Assembly: GCA_026389315.1 (NCBI GenBank)
Contig: JAPLIC010000035.1
Span: 17,909-81,908 of the forward strand
Direction of reading: 5' to 3'
DNA: 64,000 bases
From: Cyanobacteriota bacterium
Lineage (GTDB): Bacteria > Cyanobacteriota > Cyanobacteriia > PCC-6307 > Cyanobiaceae
The position numbers were made by a program, and so were the translations under genes. Below are positions 44,702-52,283 of this stretch, in pieces. How positions within the stretch are numbered: the first letter of the stretch is position 1; every line of letters begins with the position of its first letter. Under the pieces are notes generated by a model. That model did no database searches. It saw nothing but the letters and a program-made list of their open reading frames with translations, and was not told the DNA's origin.

Positions 44702-46051
44702 ATGATCAACCCCGTTCCTCAACAAGCAATCCGCTTGATCGAAGAGTTTGAAGGCTGCCACGAGCTAAATTGCACTGATGGGTTGGTGCACGCCTATCCA
44801 GATCCTAAAACCAAAGCGGAACCTTACACGATCGGTTGGGGAACCACTGTTTACCCCGATGGACGCAAGGTTAAGCTTGGTGATTGTATTACCAAGGAAG
44901 ACGCAGATAAGTTCTTCGCCACGATGCTGCAACAGAAGTTCTGGGAACCCATCTCCTGCAAGATTCCCCATTGGCAAGAGTTAAACGACCCGATGCGATC
45001 TGCCCTGTGCAGTTTTGCCTACAATTTGGGGGCCGACTTCTATGGCGGGGAAAATTTCAACACCATCAGCGCCTGTCTCCGCGAAAAGCGCTGGGGCGAT
45101 GTACCGGCTGCCCTCATGCTTTATGTCGATCCGGGCAGCGACGTCGAGGCGGGCCTGCGCCGTCGCCGGGATGCGGAGGGGCATCTTTGGCGTCAAGGAC
45201 ATGAGCAGCTGAACGGGACGGCAGTCCCTCCTTGCGAGCTGCAAATCCTGGAAGCGACAACCGAAACGTTCCTCAAGAAGGAGAACGTGGATTCCTCCCT
45301 GCTGGCCCCCAACCAGCTGGTGCCCGTCGAAGGCGGCAAGCAATACAAGATCGAGAAAGTGTTGGAAACCACAGCGAGCGGCAACGCGATGAGGGTGCAA
45401 CTGGCGTACGGGGCTGGAGACTGGTGGTTGTTTAAGCCCCACTGGAAATCAGCCACGGCAACGGCGGCCGCCGCAGAGCTCCCGACCGCTGGACCTCGCC
45501 CCGAGCGGTTAGTGGATCCCACCAAGCCCCATCTCCTGAATATTCCCTATTTTTCCCAACTTGACAATCTAGAAAACCCCTTTGGTAGCTGCAATGTCAC
45601 CTGCGTGGCCATGTGTCTCACGTATCTGGGCATGCCACGCAAGCCCGGCACCCAGCTAGAAGATGAGCTCTATCGCAAGATGGAGCAGCTTGGCTGGAGC
45701 AGGCACGATCCCAACGATCTCATGACTCTGATCAATTCCTTTCCTGGCTACAAGGATATCTTCCGACCCAATGGCAGCTTCAAGGACATTCAAACTTCGA
45801 TCGATGCCGGCAATCCAGTTATCCTCCACGGCTATTTTACCAAGTTTGGTCATATCATCGTTGTATGCGGCTATGATGATAAGGGTTTCATCGTGAATGA
45901 CCCCTATGGCGAATACTTCTCCTGTGGTTACGACAACAGTCACAGCGGCGAGAAAATCCACTACTCTTATAGCCTAATTGGTCGCACTTGCTCCCCAGAA
46001 TCGCAAGCCAATCCCCGTAATATCTGGTATCACACGTTGTTCAAGCTCTAA
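44702..46051 (+). CDS. T4-type lysozyme (GH24) fused to a C39-like peptidase domain
   Basis: A 449-residue protein. Residues about 8-165 are a phage-type GH24 muramidase: LIEEFEGCH with the catalytic Glu17, then AYPDP and YTIGWGTTVYPDG, and ALCSFAYNLGADFYGG. A linker of about 110 residues follows. Residues about 275-445 resemble a Peptidase_C39_2 domain: IPYFSQLDN, GSCNVTCVAMCLTYLG with the candidate nucleophilic Cys, and FGHIIVVCGYDDKGFIVNDPYGEY with the catalytic His and Asp/Asn. No signal peptide is seen. It could be a cell-wall-acting toxin or effector, or a prophage-derived lysin. Confidence 0.82.
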   Translation: MINPVPQQAIRLIEEFEGCHELNCTDGLVHAYPDPKTKAEPYTIGWGTTVYPDGRKVKLGDCITKEDADKFFATMLQQKFWEPISCKIPHWQELNDPMRSALCSFAYNLGADFYGGENFNTISACLREKRWGDVPAALMLYVDPGSDVEAGLRRRRDAEGHLWRQGHEQLNGTAVPPCELQILEATTETFLKKENVDSSLLAPNQLVPVEGGKQYKIEKVLETTASGNAMRVQLAYGAGDWWLFKPHWKSATATAAAAELPTAGPRPERLVDPTKPHLLNIPYFSQLDNLENPFGSCNVTCVAMCLTYLGMPRKPGTQLEDELYRKMEQLGWSRHDPNDLMTLINSFPGYKDIFRPNGSFKDIQTSIDAGNPVILHGYFTKFGHIIVVCGYDDKGFIVNDPYGEYFSCGYDNSHSGEKIHYSYSLIGRTCSPESQANPRNIWYHTLFKL

Positions 46052-46569
46052 AGTCCCACGGCCCCCATCGAATCGGGATTGATGGGGGCCAGAAAGGAGC
46101 TGTTGGCACGCACCACGCAGGTTGTGGAGGTTGTCTTCCACCTCCTTAGGCGGGCGTCGTAGAGAATGTCCATCGGCTTGACCTTCACCCGCAAGTACGT
46201 TTTGCCCTGGTTCAGCAGTACGGACCCCCCGGCTTGAGCACTGGTGTCGCTTTCAATGACGGAACCATACTTGAGGGCGATGGACGGACGCCCCTGCCGA
46301 TCCCGGCACCAAAGACCACGGGGGTCGCGATCCACCACAAGCCAAAAGCGCTGAAGATAGGAGCCTCGGGGTCCAGGGATCTGAAGGCTGCTGAAATCTC
46401 CATCCTCGCCTGGGCTGATTACATCGGCCGTCTGCGTATGCGCCGCTGGCGTAAGGGCCAGCAGACCAGGCAAGCCCAGCAGAACGGACAAGGTCCAGGC
46501 TGGGATGCCGCGTCCGTCCCGACCCCATCTCGGCCAATACAACGGAGCAAGGGATCTCAGGTGGAGCAT
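46048..46569 (-). CDS. exported protein of unknown function
   Basis: A 173-residue protein from MLHLRSLAP, with a hydrophobic signal segment (about 25-42, LSVLLGLPGLLAL) and an AHT-type cleavage region. The mature part contains RFWLVVDRDPRGLWCRD and GGSVLLNQGKTYLRVKVKP and a C-terminal TSTTCVVRANSSFLAPI; the spacing of Cys and aromatic residues suggests a small secreted beta domain, perhaps SH3b-like. It converges with the lysozyme fusion by a four-base overlap. No family recognised. Confidence 0.6.
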   Translation of the reverse strand: MLHLRSLAPLYWPRWGRDGRGIPAWTLSVLLGLPGLLALTPAAHTQTADVISPGEDGDFSSLQIPGPRGSYLQRFWLVVDRDPRGLWCRDRQGRPSIALKYGSVIESDTSAQAGGSVLLNQGKTYLRVKVKPMDILYDARLRRWKTTSTTCVVRANSSFLAPINPDSMGAVGL

Positions 46570-47103
46570 GGAATCAGCCGATTGAGAACAGCCTAAGGCG
46601 GATCTGGCAGGGTTTCCCGCGATCATGGATGGCAGTCAAACCCGGAAAGACAGCGCTGCTGCCACCGGCTTCCCCTTGATGGCCAAGCGCCAAGACCGAA
46701 CCCAATCAAGGGAATCTGCCCTGCCCTGAATTGGCGACGACGGGACGGAAGTGGCTGGATCTATCGCATCGATATCCATCATCCCTGCGCCGTTGCCAGC
46801 TCTCCCTGCGGCTGTATGAACTCAACCAGGCCAGACGCCCTTGAGCCGTGGCCGGCTTGGGCTGCAGCGGGCGTTCTGGGCTGCAGCGGGCGCCATTCAT
46901 GTAACAAAGCGTATGTTGAACGACGGTTTGGCAGAGAATTTAGCGAAATTGGTGCTAATTTCAAGTTTCAACTCCTAATCGATCTGCAGCCTCAATGGCT
47001 GTCATTTTTTCGCCCTCAAGTCAGGGGCAAATAGCTTGCGTATTTTCTGCTATAAGTTAAGGAAGTTCTGGGCAACTCCTTCGGAGAAGGCTTCGCCTAC
47101 GCC
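46570..47103. other. gene-free region left of the IS256 remnant
   Basis: No supported gene. A 15-base unit, GGGCTGCAGCGGGCG, occurs twice within 46855-46895. No intact inverted repeat for the adjoining transposase remnant could be identified. Confidence 0.45.
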
Positions 47104-47837
47104 GTGGGCGACAGCGAGGCCGAGGCCTTCTGTGGTCAGTTTTTGGGCTCGCTCATAGCCACAGGCTTCTGCGAAGCAGTAGAGCTTGGCCTCACTGGCA
47201 CTCGGCTGGTGATCTGCGATGCCCACCTGGGCTTGACGGCGGCGATCAAGCGGATGTTCCAGGGCTGCTGTTGGCGACGCACCGGGAGGTGCGCTGGCTA
47301 GAAAAGCCTCTGCCGGGTGCACTTCCTGCGCAACCTGCCGAGCCACGTGCCTAAAGCCGGCCAGGACATGGTGGCAGCGGCCACGAAGGCGGTGTTCGTG
47401 ATTCAGAAGCCTGATCAGGTCAGAGCCCACTGGCAACAGGTCACCGAAATGCGCCGCAAGCAGTTCCCCGGTGCTGTGCCCGTAATGGAAGCCGCCCGTG
47501 ACGATGTACTGGCGTTCCTCCACTTCCCCAGGAGCACTGGCGCAAGATCAGAAGCACCAACCCGCTGGAGAGGCTCAACGTCGCACCGATAGGTACGCTT
47601 GACAGAGCAGTGATCAAACGCCGCACCAACATGGTCGGCCTCTTCCCCAATGACGCTGCGATCGTGCGATTGGTGGGCAGCCAGTTGCAGGAGCAGCAGG
47701 AGAAATGGCAACTGGAGCGCCGCCGCTTCTTCTCCGAAGCAACCATGGCCAAAATCCCCGAATCGGATGGGCCGTTGGAGCTCAACGGTGCTGATTTGGC
47801 TGATCCCGCTCCGCCAGTTCCTGCAGCCATCCGCTGA
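47104..47837 (+). pseudogene. IS256-family (mutator-type) transposase remnant
   Basis: Three reading-frame pieces join into the C-terminal two thirds of an IS256-type DDE transposase. The first has AFCGQFLGSLIATG and RLVICDAHLGLTAAIKRMF. The second has RVHFLRNLPSHVPKAGQDMVAAA and later FPGAVPVMEAARDDVLAFLHFP. The third has RSTNPLERLN and IKRRTNMVGLFPNDAAIVRLVG. The N-terminal part with the first catalytic Asp is absent, and at least two frameshifts break the rest, so it is dead. Confidence 0.88.
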
Positions 47838-48344
47838 GCCGCAACAGCTCAGGTGCTGATCTACACAAACTTCATCGATCGCTGAGTTGAATATTCAGCG
47901 ATCAGGTTTTAAAGTAGATTAGTAGAGCTGCGCAATTCAGCTTCCAAGCAGTCATTCCCCGACTGCTCCTGCTCACCCTCCAAAAAGGGTCCCAGGACCT
48001 CCAGAATTACACCACTCCACGGGACGCTGCTGTCGCACTCACCAAAAGGTGCACTAGGTGATTCCCACCGATCTGCCGGCCTTGCTCAGCTCCCCGTCTG
48101 AGAGGTGCTACAACAGGCCCTCGGGCGGTGCTGCAGCCCCTGGGCAGGAAAGACCACTCCCTCTCACAACACAATTTCGATCGGACGAGAGACTTGACAA
48201 GACAATCGTCTCGTTTCATAGTGGTTAGGTGAGGGCGTATGCACCTCCAGAGTAACAGCTTTTCATACCACGCTGTTCACTCTCTGATCAGGGCATTCGG
48301 GCCTTGGATTTTACTACACACAAATAGACGCGGCTGATCGATTC
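47838..48344. other. upstream region of the proline-rich protein cluster
   Basis: About 500 bases without a supported gene. It separates the dead transposase from the first gene of the five-gene unit and should hold its promoter; no clear -35/-10 pair is visible. Confidence 0.45.
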
Positions 48345-49298
48345 ATGACGTCTAAACTCTGCTGCTATTCCTTGGCAATGCCAGGCTATGACAGATCAGA
48401 TCTGGTGGAGCAGCTCATCATGAGCATTACATCAATGCGACAACACAATAAAAATGTTGCCATTGTTGTTTTTGTCTACGGATCGCTACCTGAACGCCTT
48501 GGCCATGCATTTTCTGGCCTCAATGTCAGAATTTGGCAGCTCTGCTCTTACCCCACAAGGCTCCAGCGTCTTTGCCCCCGTGGCGCTTTTGCCTTGGCCG
48601 AGTATCCATTGCTTCACAAATTTTTAAACTTTGCTGAAATAAGTTCACTCAATCCCAGCCAGGTTCTTCTCCTTGACTGCGATACTTATTTCCTCAATGA
48701 TGTTGACTATCTGTTTCAGAAATTTGCAAAACCAGATCTTGTTGCCCGCGAAGAGGTGGGATCTTCGCGGAGCTATCATGGGTACGACAAAGACATGATT
48801 GATGAAGAACAGCTAGCAGCCATTGGATGCAAGTTAGGCGCAAAGCCAGCGCCTCCATTCAATTTAGGTATAGTTTTGCTAAATAATGGTCTCTGGCACA
48901 AGCTTGCAGGGCTTTCCTCATTGCATGTTAACTACGCTTGGAGATTTATGCTTTGGATGGCAGAGAATCCGAGCAATCCATCCACCAATTATGGAGTTGA
49001 AGGTCTTGGCGTTGATCTGATTAGGTCTAATCAGGCATCCTTGACGCCCGATGATTATTCACTGCGACTTCCATACCCCTCAGCAAACCGATGGATTCTT
49101 GATGAAATGTCACTCTGGATGACACTGGGCCACCTCACTGGCATAAGATACAAGAATTTTCCGCGTAATATTGTGCTGCAGAATGGCGAGTTTAATGATG
49201 AAATGGAAAATACGAATTGGATTGCCTGTCATTATTTCTCCCAAAATTTTCAGACGATTTCTAACTGGTTGACTCAAAAGCAGTCAGCCCTCAACTGA
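48345..49298 (+). CDS. GT-A-fold glycosyltransferase-like protein
   Basis: A 317-residue cytoplasmic protein. The strand VLLLDCDTYFLNDVDYLF contains D111-C-D113, a DxD motif that binds metal and nucleotide sugar, and PPFNLGIVLLNNGLW (about 174-188) is like the N-x-G-V/I block of nucleotide-diphospho-sugar transferases of the GT8/GT-A type. The end, NWIACHYFSQNFQ, supplies a late His. It is the first of five same-strand genes ending with a carbamoyltransferase, so it may glycosylate the proline-rich protein encoded downstream; that target is inference. AT-rich, transfer-like composition. Confidence 0.7.
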   Translation: MTSKLCCYSLAMPGYDRSDLVEQLIMSITSMRQHNKNVAIVVFVYGSLPERLGHAFSGLNVRIWQLCSYPTRLQRLCPRGAFALAEYPLLHKFLNFAEISSLNPSQVLLLDCDTYFLNDVDYLFQKFAKPDLVAREEVGSSRSYHGYDKDMIDEEQLAAIGCKLGAKPAPPFNLGIVLLNNGLWHKLAGLSSLHVNYAWRFMLWMAENPSNPSTNYGVEGLGVDLIRSNQASLTPDDYSLRLPYPSANRWILDEMSLWMTLGHLTGIRYKNFPRNIVLQNGEFNDEMENTNWIACHYFSQNFQTISNWLTQKQSALN

Positions 49299-49331
49299 TC
49301 AAAGCGATCATTCCACTAAGACACAATCACC

Positions 49332-50825
49332 ATGAAATCAACGCCCTCGACATCAGATGCTAACCCTGCCTCGAACTTCCCGACTCTGATTTACGGAACG
49401 GCTTCCCCGATTTCCTTGGCGGGTCACTCCATGCTAAAGAGTGCAACGAATATCACCGCAGCCAGCATTAAAAGCTACACGTCAGAAGTTAGTACCACTC
49501 TGCAGGCTATAGCCATGCTAGAGGCCAATGGCTTTGATATCCTTGATATTGGCCCATTATTGATCAGCATCGCTGGAACAAAAGAGACTTATGAAAGAGC
49601 TTTTCAGATCAGTCTGGCTTCGACTGAATATCCAATGCTTAATGATTTTCAACAAAAAATAAGCGTTACAATATTCCATGCTGTGGGAGACGAAACGGGG
49701 ATTATTTCAACTAAGGGAACACCATTTGAAGGTATTATTGAAGATATAGCCATTGAAAGACCACGATATTTTCACCAACCTGATCCAATCCCCAGATTGC
49801 TTGTTTCGGATGTGCTGCGTGTACCAGACGATCTTGCCTTGCTTCTTAATGCCACCAAAGCCCATCGGCTTGGTTATACTGGTCTGGGCACAAAAGTAGC
49901 CATAGTCGATAGTGGTTTTTTCCTCCATCCGTTTTTTAGTGAAAGAGGATATCGAATATCTCCTGTTGTATTGAGCCCTGGGGCAGAATATCCCGATGTT
50001 GATGATATTGGTCACGGTACTGCCATGGCAGCTAATGTTTTGTCCATCGCACCTGATACGCAGATTATACCAATCAAAATGGCACGAGCAGGTAGATCTG
50101 CAATTGTAAATTCTGTTTGTGCTTTTAATACAGCATTAGCACTTCAGCCAGATGTTATTTTATGTTGTTGGGGTTTTGATCTGGAAAACCCACCATTAAG
50201 TGCTGCTGACCAAGCCCTAGCAGCTTCCATTTCAGCCGCTGTTGCGGCAAATCACATCGTCGTTTTTTCTGCTGGCAATGGCCAATGGAGTTTTCCAGGC
50301 CAACACCCTGAAGTGATTAGTGCCGGTGGTGCCTATCCATTGAAGGATGGTGGCTGGGAGGCCTCGGATTTTTGCAGTGCCTTCGTCAGCAAGATCTATC
50401 CGGGTCGCCCCGTTCCAGACATCTGCGGTGTAGTTGGCAACGGCCCGGATGGAGATCTGCTGCTGTTGCCAACTCAGCCTGCATCGCTGATCGACAAGAA
50501 TCGTCTCCCCAAAGCTTCGGAAGCTAGTCCTGAGGTCTCTGAAGATGGGTGGGCCATTTTCAGTGGGACATCGGCTGCTGCCGCACAGATCTCAGGGGCA
50601 GCTGCTGTGCTGCGACAGGCTCACCCCGATTTGAGCCCATCACATGCCAAACAACTGCTACAGGCCTGTGCGAAGGATGTCGAACGGGGCCAAAGCCACC
50701 CACGATTCAGGCAAGAAGCAACTGCTGGACCTGATCTGGCAACAGGACAAGGCGTGGTGGATGTCCATGGGGCACTCCTGAAATGCCGGGTTTGGAGCAT
50801 CACCCCCAAACCAATGCTAATTTAA
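49332..50825 (+). CDS. subtilisin-like serine protease (S8)
   Basis: A 497-residue protein with an intact S8 triad: Asp193 in VAIVDSGF, His228 in GHGTAMAAN and Ser414 in FSGTSAAAAQISGAAA; the oxyanion Asn316 is in SAGNG. The first ~165 residues look like a prodomain or substrate-docking region, and no signal peptide is present, so it may act inside the cell or leave by another route. It sits 33 bases after the glycosyltransferase and 75 bases before the repetitive protein, which is its most obvious candidate substrate. Similar placing of S8 proteases is known for RiPP maturation. Confidence 0.9.
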   Translation: MKSTPSTSDANPASNFPTLIYGTASPISLAGHSMLKSATNITAASIKSYTSEVSTTLQAIAMLEANGFDILDIGPLLISIAGTKETYERAFQISLASTEYPMLNDFQQKISVTIFHAVGDETGIISTKGTPFEGIIEDIAIERPRYFHQPDPIPRLLVSDVLRVPDDLALLLNATKAHRLGYTGLGTKVAIVDSGFFLHPFFSERGYRISPVVLSPGAEYPDVDDIGHGTAMAANVLSIAPDTQIIPIKMARAGRSAIVNSVCAFNTALALQPDVILCCWGFDLENPPLSAADQALAASISAAVAANHIVVFSAGNGQWSFPGQHPEVISAGGAYPLKDGGWEASDFCSAFVSKIYPGRPVPDICGVVGNGPDGDLLLLPTQPASLIDKNRLPKASEASPEVSEDGWAIFSGTSAAAAQISGAAAVLRQAHPDLSPSHAKQLLQACAKDVERGQSHPRFRQEATAGPDLATGQGVVDVHGALLKCRVWSITPKPMLI

Positions 50826-50900
50826 GAATAATTACAAGAAAGCCGCCCAAGCCTTCACTTCTTAATAGCTTTAGTCAAGCCAAGTTTCACTGTTGCAAAA

Positions 50901-51518
50901 ATGTTTCCCTTTCAGCCCTTCCTTCCCTTTCAGCCCTTCCTTCCGTTTCAGCCTCCATTTACACCAATTCAGCCCCTGTCTCCCTTAAGGCCGCTTCGAC
51001 CGTTTCTGCCCAGAACGCCCATCCAGCCGATTCGTCCCGTTATTAATCCCTTTATAAACCCGCTGAGGCCAGCGGTTCCGTTCGTTAACCCGATCAACCC
51101 AATAAATCCATTTATTGCACCAAGGATTCCACGCTTACCATTTATCAATCCTTTTCAACCCTTCCCATTCAATAACTTCCCCCAACCTGGGGCAGCCTTT
51201 CTGGATCAAGGTCTACCGTTTGACCCGCAGGCCCAATGGATGGCTCAGCAACAAGAGGTGGATCCGCAAGCGATGTGGATGGCCCAGCAAGCCGCATTGG
51301 ATCAGGCTCGTTGGCAAATGCAACAACAAGCTGCCTGGGAGCAGGCTCAACAGCAATGGCTGCAACAGGCTGCCTGGGAGCAAGCTCAATGGGAAATGCA
51401 ACAACAGGCTGCCTGGGAGCAGGCCCAATGGGAAGCGCAGCAACGGCTGCAAGCCTGGTGGCAACAACAACAGTCTTCTCAGCCCCAACCTCCCTTTGCC
51501 CCACCACCACAGGGTTAG
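50901..51518 (+). CDS. proline-ladder / W-Q-E repeat protein, candidate precursor or structural protein
   Basis: 205 residues in two strongly repetitive halves. Residues 1-97 hold 31 prolines, most exactly three residues apart (3, 6, 9, 12, 15, 18, then 22, 25, 28, 31, 34, 37, 40, 43, 46 and on), flanked by Phe, Ile, Leu, Gln, Arg and Asn; units such as PFQPFL and NPINP recur. Residues 105-190 are about six 13-residue units of the type QAAWEQAQWEMQQ, predicted helical. The tail is Pro-rich. There is no Cys and no signal peptide. It ends two bases before a 2OG-Fe(II) dioxygenase gene. Function unknown; I know no matching family. Confidence 0.75.
   Translation: MFPFQPFLPFQPFLPFQPPFTPIQPLSPLRPLRPFLPRTPIQPIRPVINPFINPLRPAVPFVNPINPINPFIAPRIPRLPFINPFQPFPFNNFPQPGAAFLDQGLPFDPQAQWMAQQQEVDPQAMWMAQQAALDQARWQMQQQAAWEQAQQQWLQQAAWEQAQWEMQQQAAWEQAQWEAQQRLQAWWQQQQSSQPQPPFAPPPQG
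50907..50960 (+). repeat. 18-bp tandem repeat encoding PFQPFL units
   Basis: CCCTTTCAGCCCTTCCTT occurs twice in tandem (50907-50924, 50925-50942), with a third diverged copy (50943-50960). It encodes the first proline-ladder units and shows that the ladder grew by DNA duplication. Confidence 0.9.
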
Positions 51519-51520
51519 GA

Positions 51521-52273
51521 ATGCAAATAGCCTCCGCGAATGAGATGTCCCTGCCTTCTCAGATAGATCAAGAAACATCAACCGGAGAATGGTTGAAGAG
51601 ATCGCCACTTGCCTCACGCGGAGGCTTCATTGTCACCAAAAAATTGTTTAATGATCAAGCATTGCAGTCTTTGTTTGCAGAAGCTTGTCATTCCTTCCAG
51701 GTGGCTAAGGAAGAGTTTCGCGAGGGGGATTCCACAGAGAACTGGCGGGGTGGGCTTCCACCTCGCCGCTTACTCTCCAGTCCTGGGGGACCGATACAAG
51801 ACCAAATCTATTGTGCACCAGCACTACGCGATTACCTGTCTGAGCAAATCGGTGTGCCGGTAGTGGCAAGTGGCAACAGGGCAAGCTACAGCTATTATTG
51901 CAGAGAGGGTGATTTTCTCGACCTTCACCTTGATGTCAATGGCTGCGATATCTCAGTGATTGTTGTGGTTTCAGAGAACACCTCACCCGAACAGGTCGGC
52001 GGTGAACTTGTATTGTATCCTTCCTATTTGGGGAAGCCGTTATCAGCTGTTCGTGAAACCACTGGAGCAGACTCAACTGTTCTAAAGCTCTCCGCCGGTG
52101 AAACTCTGATCATTGCTGGAGGCTTGGTCCCTCATCTTGTTCGTCCAGTCCAGCGGGGGCAATATCGTATTACAGCCCCAATGTGCTTCCAAGCGATAGA
52201 TCCTAGGCATTTTTCTTCATATGGCTTACAACCTATGCCCAACCTGACAGCCGAAAGCCAGCAGAGATGGTAA
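51521..52273 (+). CDS. 2OG-Fe(II) dioxygenase, prolyl-hydroxylase-like
   Basis: A 250-residue enzyme started at MQIASANEM, just after an AGGGTTAGGA ribosome-site-like stretch and two bases after the repetitive-protein stop. The iron site is H136-L-D138 (FLDLHLDVNGCD) plus distal H205 (GLVPHLVRP), with Arg216 (QYRITAPM) placed to bind 2-oxoglutarate, all at normal spacing for the P4H/2OG-FeII family. It uses O2 and 2-oxoglutarate to hydroxylate a side chain. The adjacent gene encodes a protein with 31 prolines in 97 residues, so proline hydroxylation is the natural hypothesis. Confidence 0.85.
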   Translation: MQIASANEMSLPSQIDQETSTGEWLKRSPLASRGGFIVTKKLFNDQALQSLFAEACHSFQVAKEEFREGDSTENWRGGLPPRRLLSSPGGPIQDQIYCAPALRDYLSEQIGVPVVASGNRASYSYYCREGDFLDLHLDVNGCDISVIVVVSENTSPEQVGGELVLYPSYLGKPLSAVRETTGADSTVLKLSAGETLIIAGGLVPHLVRPVQRGQYRITAPMCFQAIDPRHFSSYGLQPMPNLTAESQQRW

Positions 52274-52283
52274 CCCATACAAA

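Noticed and set aside
50783..51046. Alternative frame over the start of the proline-ladder gene
   Set aside because: Serine/alanine-rich product of the repeat DNA in another phase; the ladder frame joins cleanly to a start and is followed two bases later by the dioxygenase gene.
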